From NCBI GenBank assembly GCA_900551355.1, contig URVR01000043.1:1-10979 (forward strand): a stretch of 10,979 nucleotides of DNA. The letters are read 5' to 3'. This stretch comes from an uncultured Eubacteriales bacterium (GTDB taxonomy: Bacteria; Bacillota; Clostridia; Oscillospirales; Oscillospiraceae). A program made the position numbers and the translations under genes. How positions within the stretch are numbered: the first letter of the stretch is position 1; every line of letters begins with the position of its first letter. Below are positions 7,176 to 10,979 of the stretch, piece after piece. Below the pieces are notes generated by a model. That model was not told the DNA's origin. It did not search any database and saw nothing but the letters and a program-made list of their open reading frames with translations.

Positions 7176-8034
7176 CCGCATGGAGCAGGAGGGCAAGCCC
7201 TTCTGGGAGATCGTGCTGGAGACCGACATGGAAGACCGGCAGGTCACCCGCAACCAGTCCATGGCCAAGATGCTGCTGACGTGGCAGGCCATGGAGGACG
7301 CCGCCGACAACTATACCGGGCGGCGGCGCAGCGTCAGCGGTCTGGTGGGCGGCGACGGCATGAAGATGCGGCAGTACTGCTTCCGGGGCGAGGCCATGTC
7401 CGGCGGCTACGTCAGCGAGGTCATCACCGAGGCGCTGTCCATGGCGGAGTCCAACGCCTGCATGTGCCGCATCGTGGCGGCTCCCACGGCAGGCGCCTGC
7501 GGCGTGATGCCGGCGGTGCTGCTGCCGCTGTGCAAGTACGAGGAGCTGAGCCAGCACCAGATCCTGGAGGCCCTGTATGTGGCCAGCGGCATCGGCGCCA
7601 TCATCGCCCACCGTGCCTGCATCGCCGGTGCCTCCGGCGGCTGTCAGGCAGAGATCGGCACGGCGTCGGCCATGGCGGCCGGTGCGCTGGTGGCCCTGCG
7701 GGGCGGCACCGGCGAGCAGATCGGCCACGCGGTGGCCATGGCGCTGAAGAATCTCATGGGTCTGATCTGCGACCCGGTGGCGGGTCTGGTGGAGGTGCCC
7801 TGCGTGAAGCGGAACGTTATCGGCGCCGTCAACGCCGTCAGCGTGGCGGATATGGCCATGGCGGGCATCACCAGCCGCATCCCGGTGGATGAGGTCATCG
7901 ACGCCATGGGCGAGGTGGGCCGCCGTATGCCCGTGGAGTTCCGGGAGACGGCACTGGGCGGTCTGGCCGTCACCCCCACCGGCAAGGCCATCAAGAAGAA
8001 AATGCGGCAGGGAAAGAAGGAGGATGCCATATGA
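7144..8034 (+). CDS. sdaAA: L-serine dehydratase, iron-sulfur type, alpha subunit
   Basis: The 296-residue subunit holds the [4Fe-4S] cluster that activates the serine hydroxyl for elimination. Start chosen at ATG 7144, because AAGGAGG (7128-7134) is 9 bases away; the ATG at 7138 would leave only 3 bases. Motifs include MSGGYVSEVI, AAPTAGACGVMPAVL, ASGGCQAEIG and LICDPVAGLVEVPC. C167, C209 and C220 are spaced 42 and 11 apart, the same spacing as the three cluster-binding cysteines I recall from the Legionella type 2 enzyme, so they are the likely ligands. The Lys/Arg-rich C-terminal tail is short. The stop (TGA 8032-8034) overlaps the cupin start. The oxygen-sensitive cluster suits an anaerobe that ferments serine. 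Confidence 0.97.
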   Translation: MSLDSMKEIFDRMEQEGKPFWEIVLETDMEDRQVTRNQSMAKMLLTWQAMEDAADNYTGRRRSVSGLVGGDGMKMRQYCFRGEAMSGGYVSEVITEALSMAESNACMCRIVAAPTAGACGVMPAVLLPLCKYEELSQHQILEALYVASGIGAIIAHRACIAGASGGCQAEIGTASAMAAGALVALRGGTGEQIGHAVAMALKNLMGLICDPVAGLVEVPCVKRNVIGAVNAVSVADMAMAGITSRIPVDEVIDAMGEVGRRMPVEFRETALGGLAVTPTGKAIKKKMRQGKKEDAI

Positions 8035-8366
8035 TGCTGGAATTTGACAAGCTGGACGCGCAGGTCGTCCCTCATTTCAAGGGCGGGCAGGGCGAGGCCC
8101 ACGTCCGCACGGCGGTGCAGGACGGCATGGGCCGCATCCTGACGCTGACGCTGCCTGTGGGCTCCTCCATCGGGCTGCACACCCATCAGGGCAACTGCGA
8201 GATCATCCATGTGCTGTCCGGCAGCGGTGTATGCCACGACGATGGTACGGACGTGGCCATCTCCGCCGGTATGACCCACTACTGTCCGGAGGGGCACACC
8301 CACGGCATCGACAACACCGGCGCGGATGAGCTGGTGCTGCTGGGCATCCTGCCGGATGTGAAATAA
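8031..8366 (+). CDS. Small single-domain cupin protein, function unknown
   Basis: The 111-residue cytoplasmic protein is one cupin barrel. Both cupin motifs are complete: G44-x5-H50-x-H52-x4-E57-x6-G64, and G80-x5-P86-x-G88-x2-H91-x3-N95. The three His and one Glu form a full metal site, so it probably binds a metal and may be an enzyme (isomerase, dioxygenase or similar) or a sensor; the substrate cannot be read from sequence. AAGGAGG (8017-8023) lies 7 bases before ATG 8031, with ATG 8034 as an alternative. The start overlaps the sdaAA stop by 4 bases, and a strong terminator follows, so it is the last gene of the serine dehydratase operon. That points to a role tied to serine breakdown, but this is inference from position only. 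Confidence 0.92.
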   Translation: MMLEFDKLDAQVVPHFKGGQGEAHVRTAVQDGMGRILTLTLPVGSSIGLHTHQGNCEIIHVLSGSGVCHDDGTDVAISAGMTHYCPEGHTHGIDNTGADELVLLGILPDVK

Positions 8367-8371
8367 GCGCA

Positions 8372-8404
8372 GAGCGCCGCGCCCATAGGGCGCGGCGCTC
8401 TTTT
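8372..8404 (+). terminator. Terminator of the serine dehydratase-cupin operon
   Basis: GAGCGCCGCGCCC (8372-8384) pairs perfectly with GGGCGCGGCGCTC (8388-8400) around an ATA loop, followed by TTTT. It is a 13-bp, very GC-rich intrinsic terminator. Confidence 0.92.
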
Positions 8405-8466
8405 CCGCCTGCGGCCCTTTGTCGGAGGGCGGCGAAAGAAAAGCGGGGAGAAATTCGGTTTCGCGC

Positions 8467-8495
8467 TTGACAAAGCCCGGCGCATATAGTATACT
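8467..8495 (+). promoter_or_regulatory. Promoter of tRNA-Cys
   Basis: A consensus TTGACA (8467-8472) is followed by a 17-base spacer and TATACT (8490-8495). Transcription would start near 8502, about 14 bases before the mature tRNA. Confidence 0.92.
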
Positions 8496-8515
8496 ATCCA
8501 ACGGACTCACGGTTT

Positions 8516-8590
8516 GGTGACATAGCCAAGTGGTAAGGCAAGGGTCTGCAAAACCCTCATTCCCCGGTTCAAATCCGGGTGTCACCTCCA
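8516..8590 (+). tRNA. tRNA-Cys (anticodon GCA)
   Basis: The full cloverleaf is visible. The acceptor stem is GGTGACA (8516-8522) with TGTCACC (8580-8586). The anticodon stem is AGGGT/ACCCT, with loop CTGCAAA giving anticodon GCA (8538-8540). The T-arm contains GGTTCAAATCC. The discriminator base is U (8587), as expected for cysteine tRNAs, and CCA is encoded (8588-8590). The gene has its own promoter and terminator. Its 3' end faces an integrase gene, so it probably serves as an attachment site. Confidence 0.98.
8560..8590 (+). other. Probable attachment site (att) in the 3' part of tRNA-Cys
   Basis: Tyrosine integrases often recombine within the 3' half of a tRNA gene lying next to their own gene. 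Here the integrase stops 84 bases beyond the tRNA CCA. The exact core cannot be fixed, because the second copy at the far end of the element is outside the window. This is inferred from position. Confidence 0.4.
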
Positions 8591-8593
8591 ACC

Positions 8594-8629
8594 AAAGCTC
8601 CCGAAACATCTGTGTTTCGGGAGCTTTTT
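8594..8629 (+). terminator. Terminator of tRNA-Cys
   Basis: AAAGCTCCCGAAACA (8594-8608) pairs perfectly over 15 bp with TGTTTCGGGAGCTTT (8613-8627) around a TCTG loop, ending in five T. It starts four bases after the CCA. It may also block integrase transcripts on the minus strand, although the T-tail there is short. Confidence 0.9.
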
Positions 8630-8645
8630 CATGCCCAAAAACAGG

Positions 8646-8670
8646 TTTTAGCCTTATTTTTAGCCTTATT
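8646..8670. repeat. Tandem 12-base direct repeat beside the integrase 3' end
   Basis: TTTTAGCCTTAT occurs twice head to tail (8646-8657 and 8658-8669), with one further T. It lies between the tRNA terminator and the integrase stop codon. Short direct repeats close to an attachment site are typical arm-type sites bound by the integrase N-terminal domain; that use is inferred. Confidence 0.6.
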
Positions 8671-8673
8671 GGG

Positions 8674-9885
8674 TCAACCGGCGGAAACTGTGCGGATAAA
8701 ACGCTCCATGCGGTCGGCACTTTCGCGCTTCATTTGGTCGGTCACATGGCCATACACGTCCAATGTGAAGGCGGCAGTGGCGTGGCCCAGATTGCCCTGC
8801 ACTGTCTTGATGTCGTCGCCGGCGCGGATCGCGGCGACTGCGTAGGAGTGACGCAGGTCGTGGAAACGGGCATCGGGACAACCAATGCCCGCAGCAATGC
8901 GCTTGTACTCGCGATAGACGGTCGGCTTTGTCAGGTGTGTCCCGAACTCGTTGGTAAAGACCAGACCCTCCGGATTTTGCCAGTCACTGCCCAACAGAAG
9001 CTTCTGCTGCATTTGCCATCGGCGCTGCTGCTGCAACCGGGCAAGGACAGTCTGTGCTGCGGCGATGGTACGGCTTCGGCCATTCTTTGGAGAAACAAGC
9101 TCATAGCCCTTGCTCCCCTTGTCCTGATGCAGCTGCATTTGCTTTTCCACCGAGATGATACCTGTATGAAAGTCGATGCAGTCCCACGTCAGGCCCAATA
9201 CCTCGCCCTCACGCATACCGGTGAACAGTGTCAGGATAAACAGCGTTTCAAAGCGGCTTCCCTGTATAGCGGTCAGAAACGCGGTGATCTGCGTGTCATC
9301 AAAGGGCTTGATCTTCTTGCGCTCTATCCGCGGCAGGATACAGGCATCGGCAGGGTTGTATCGCAGATAGTCGATCAGTACCGCTTGTTGAAGTGCCTTG
9401 TGGAGAACGCCATGGACATTCTTCACCGTTTTCGCGGAAAGGCCCTCCGGATTCTGCTCGGACGGTTCTCCCATCGCGTTGTAAAAGGCCTGTATCATCG
9501 GTGCGTTCAGCACCTCCAACCGCACCGCTCCCAGCGCAGGCAGAATATGCAGCTTGATATCGGATTTGTAGATGTGTGCCGTTCTGGGCTTCACGCCGCC
9601 CAAGTAGGTCTTTGACCATATCTCCAGCCATTGGGCCAATGTCAGCTTGCACGGCGCATGATACACGCCGTTGTCGATATCCAGCGTTACCTGCTTCAGC
9701 TTCTGCGCCACCTCCTTCTGCGTCTTTCCGGTGATGCTGCGCTGGATCTGCTTGCCTGTGCCGGGGTCGAAGCCCTCTGTGTAGCGCCCCTGCCAGTAGG
9801 TGTAGGTTTTTCCGTTCCTTGTTGTTGTGATTTTTCTGATAGAACCGGCGCCGCCGGCTCCTTTTCCTGTTTTTGTACGCGGCAT
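8674..9885 (-). CDS. Site-specific integrase, tyrosine recombinase family
   Basis: The 403-residue protein inserts and excises a mobile element. Start ATG 9885 has AAAGGAG 5 bases upstream; a TTG at 9951 in the same frame would overlap the likely promoter. The N-terminal 60 residues, with GAGSIRK, YTYWQGRYTEGFDPGTGK and SITGKTQKEVAQKL, resemble the arm-binding (AP2-like) domain of phage and Tn916-type integrases. A SAM-like core-binding domain follows at about 80-160 (LAQWLEIWSKTYLGGVKPRT). All catalytic residues are present: R225 in GMREGE, K267 in SPKNGR, H342 and R345 in HDLRH, H368 in LGH, and Y378 in LDVYGH. It points toward the tRNA-Cys 3' end, so that is the likely target. Base composition is less GC-rich than the core genes. 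Confidence 0.96.
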   Translation of the reverse strand: MPRTKTGKGAGGAGSIRKITTTRNGKTYTYWQGRYTEGFDPGTGKQIQRSITGKTQKEVAQKLKQVTLDIDNGVYHAPCKLTLAQWLEIWSKTYLGGVKPRTAHIYKSDIKLHILPALGAVRLEVLNAPMIQAFYNAMGEPSEQNPEGLSAKTVKNVHGVLHKALQQAVLIDYLRYNPADACILPRIERKKIKPFDDTQITAFLTAIQGSRFETLFILTLFTGMREGEVLGLTWDCIDFHTGIISVEKQMQLHQDKGSKGYELVSPKNGRSRTIAAAQTVLARLQQQRRWQMQQKLLLGSDWQNPEGLVFTNEFGTHLTKPTVYREYKRIAAGIGCPDARFHDLRHSYAVAAIRAGDDIKTVQGNLGHATAAFTLDVYGHVTDQMKRESADRMERFIRTVSAG

Positions 9886-9895
9886 ATACGCTCCT

Positions 9896-9910
9896 TTCCG
9901 CCGCGCGGAA
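9896..9910 (-). repeat. Small hairpin over the integrase ribosome binding site
   Basis: TTCCGC (9896-9901) and GCGGAA (9905-9910) form a 6-bp stem with a 3-base loop. On the minus strand its 3' arm runs into the integrase AAAGGAG (9891-9897). Folding could partly mask the ribosome binding site and keep integrase levels low. Confidence 0.4.
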
Positions 9911-9922
9911 TGTACCATCTTC

Positions 9923-9951
9923 ATGATATATCCCGCACGGCTGTTGTGCAA
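9923..9951 (-). promoter_or_regulatory. Possible integrase promoter (minus strand)
   Basis: On the minus strand, TTGCAC (9946-9951) is followed after 17 bases by TATCAT (9923-9928), in the gap between the excisionase-like gene and the integrase. Start of transcription would be near 9916. It would let the integrase be expressed apart from the upstream genes. Confidence 0.5.
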
Positions 9952-9975
9952 GTTTTATTTCTGTGACGAAGATAT

Positions 9976-10164
9976 CTATTTCCGTAGAAACTCCAACAGT
10001 GCCTCTCTCGGAATACGAATCTGCCTTCCGACACGGACGCTTCGTATCTGTCCGCTGCGGATCAGCTCGTAGGCAGTGTTGCGTCCAATGCCGAGGAGGG
10101 GCATTAAGTCCTCCACCCGCAGTGTCACGGGCAACTCATGCAGGTCGCGGTACTTATTCTCCAC
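9976..10164 (-). CDS. Excisionase-like helix-turn-helix protein
   Basis: The 62-residue protein is a single winged helix-turn-helix of the MerR/excisionase type: LRVEDLMPLLGIGRNTAYEL is the DNA-reading helix pair, and SVRVGRQIRIPREALLEFLRK the wing and last helix. Such proteins bend DNA near att sites and steer the integrase toward excision, and some also repress transcription. Start is GTG 10164, with GGGAGGG at 10172-10178 on the complementary strand, 7 bases away. The start overlaps the end of the upstream recombinase by 11 bases, so the two are co-translated. The integrase follows after about 90 bases. Family is clear; excision function is inferred from context. Confidence 0.88.
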   Translation of the reverse strand: MENKYRDLHELPVTLRVEDLMPLLGIGRNTAYELIRSGQIRSVRVGRQIRIPREALLEFLRK

Positions 10165-10979
10165 GGGCAGTCCCTCCCTTCACGGACGCCAAATAGATGT
10201 TTGTCACATCAGGCCGCTCATGTCCCAGCAGGCGAGACACGGTGAAATGGGCACCCAGAGGCATCATGCCGCCATTGACGAGGGCGGTGTACTTTTCGGC
10301 GGCGTAGGTATGTCGTAACCCATGGAAGGTAATGCGCCTGTCCGGTGCGGTGGGGTCACAGATGGCGTCACGGTGGCGGAGGATGAACTGCTGCATGCCG
10401 CTGATAGCCCGGTCGGTGGGTACGCCATCCGGCACCAGCAGCTTGTGGCCGCGTTCCGTTTTCTCCAGCAGCCGTTGCAGCATCATCGTGATACGGTCGT
10501 CCTCGATGGGGACGATGCGCACCTTACCGCCCTTGCCTTTCACGGTGAGGGCATTCTCACGCAGCGCACGCCCCGCTATAGCGGTGTCCATACGAAAGCA
10601 CTCGTGGATACGCAGCCCGGCGTAGCGAGCCAGATACAGGGCGAGGATGTAATCCTCCCGCCCCTCCGCCATGGCGCGGCCAATCAGCTTGCCAAACTCC
10701 GAATTTGTCCATGTACGATCCTGCTGCCCGAAGCGGCGGCATTCCAAGGCGACGCCCAATTCTTCGTTGCCCGGCAGCGCATAGTGAGGATGGGACATCT
10801 TGTCATGGAAGAAGCGAATGGCGGAGAGGTCGGTCTTGATGGTGCTGGCTGACTTGCCCTGCGCCTGCAAATAAAGAACATAGCTTACCAGATGCTTGCC
10901 GCTGATGTTCTCCAGCTTTTGCAAGTGGTAGTGGACAGCGAGGTAGGCGCAGAAACGCTTGACCGCCTCATAGTAGCGA
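10154..10979 (-). CDS. Second tyrosine recombinase (5' end outside window)
   Basis: The frame is open to the right edge, so the TTG at 10924 is not the real start; about 275 residues are visible. The N-terminal SAM-like domain (YYEAVKRFCAYLAVHYHLQK, then SASTIKTDLSAIRFFHDKM) binds the core site. The catalytic residues are complete: Arg in AGLRIHECF, Lys in VKGKGGKVRIVPI, His and Arg in HGLRHTYA, His in LLGHERPD and Tyr in TNIYLASV. It lacks an obvious arm-binding domain in the visible part and differs clearly from the neighbouring integrase, looking more like the XerC/D-like or Integrase_1 type enzymes. Its end overlaps the excisionase-like gene. It could assist integration, resolve or circularise the element, or regulate it. 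Confidence 0.93.
   Translation of the reverse strand, partial: RYYEAVKRFCAYLAVHYHLQKLENISGKHLVSYVLYLQAQGKSASTIKTDLSAIRFFHDKMSHPHYALPGNEELGVALECRRFGQQDRTWTNSEFGKLIGRAMAEGREDYILALYLARYAGLRIHECFRMDTAIAGRALRENALTVKGKGGKVRIVPIEDDRITMMLQRLLEKTERGHKLLVPDGVPTDRAISGMQQFILRHRDAICDPTAPDRRITFHGLRHTYAAEKYTALVNGGMMPLGAHFTVSRLLGHERPDVTNIYLASVKGGTARGE

Noticed and set aside
8405..8434. Imperfect GC-rich hairpin between the cupin terminator and the tRNA promoter
   Set aside because: The stem is interrupted, no T-run follows on either strand, and a better terminator lies just upstream.
7644..8720. Minus-strand open frame spanning the cupin, tRNA and sdaAA
   Set aside because: It reads through a terminator, a tRNA gene and two supported genes and has no coherent domain.
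9511..9521. CACCTCCAACC inside the integrase gene matches the tRNA-Cys 3' end (8583-8593)
   Set aside because: It is an 11-base match within coding sequence, plausible by chance given the number of comparisons, and attachment sites are not expected inside the integrase.
8530..9615. Plus-strand open frame of 361 codons running through tRNA-Cys and opposite the integrase
   Set aside because: It starts inside the tRNA gene and is antisense to an integrase with a complete catalytic set.

Overview
The window looks like the chromosome of a GC-rich, gut-type clostridial Firmicute, probably in the Oscillospirales. This is inferred from AAGGAGG-type ribosome binding sites, the linked dnaG-rpoD pair, the two-subunit Bacillus/Clostridium form of iron-sulfur serine dehydratase, and GC-rich codon use. 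No species can be named from the sequence alone.

Layout, left to right. (1) Positions 2-286 hold the C-terminal end of a tyrosine recombinase whose start lies outside the window. (2) A 464-base AT-rich gap follows, ending in a strong extended -10 promoter and a hairpin-rich leader. (3) Positions 751-1584 encode a secreted, C-terminally anchored surface protein of unknown function, with codon use suggesting high expression, closed by a strong terminator. (4) dnaG (primase) and rpoD (housekeeping sigma factor) form a two-gene operon joined by an ATGA overlap. The hairpin after rpoD can terminate transcription from both sides. (5) On the minus strand, manA (mannose-6-phosphate isomerase) is followed in the same frame, after one TGA, by a small zinc-ribbon protein. 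(6) A promoter region shared back to back with manA drives sdaAB-sdaAA-cupin: the two subunits of [4Fe-4S] L-serine dehydratase plus a small metal-binding cupin, all tightly overlapped. (7) A complete tRNA-Cys(GCA) gene has a consensus promoter and its own terminator. (8) From just beyond the tRNA to the right edge, the minus strand carries an integration module: an integrase, an excisionase-like helix-turn-helix protein, and a second, different tyrosine recombinase that runs off the window.

How it fits together. The middle of the window is core metabolism and information processing: replication priming, transcription initiation, mannose-6-P/fructose-6-P interconversion, and serine to pyruvate plus ammonia. 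The right end is most likely one end of an integrative element that uses the tRNA-Cys 3' end as its attachment site; its cargo would lie beyond the right edge. The points most worth a second look are the TGA-separated manA/zinc-ribbon arrangement, the cupin in the serine dehydratase operon, the inverted repeat occupying the dnaG-rpoD promoter, and the integrase-xis-recombinase module. I found no convincing wholly new system in the window.
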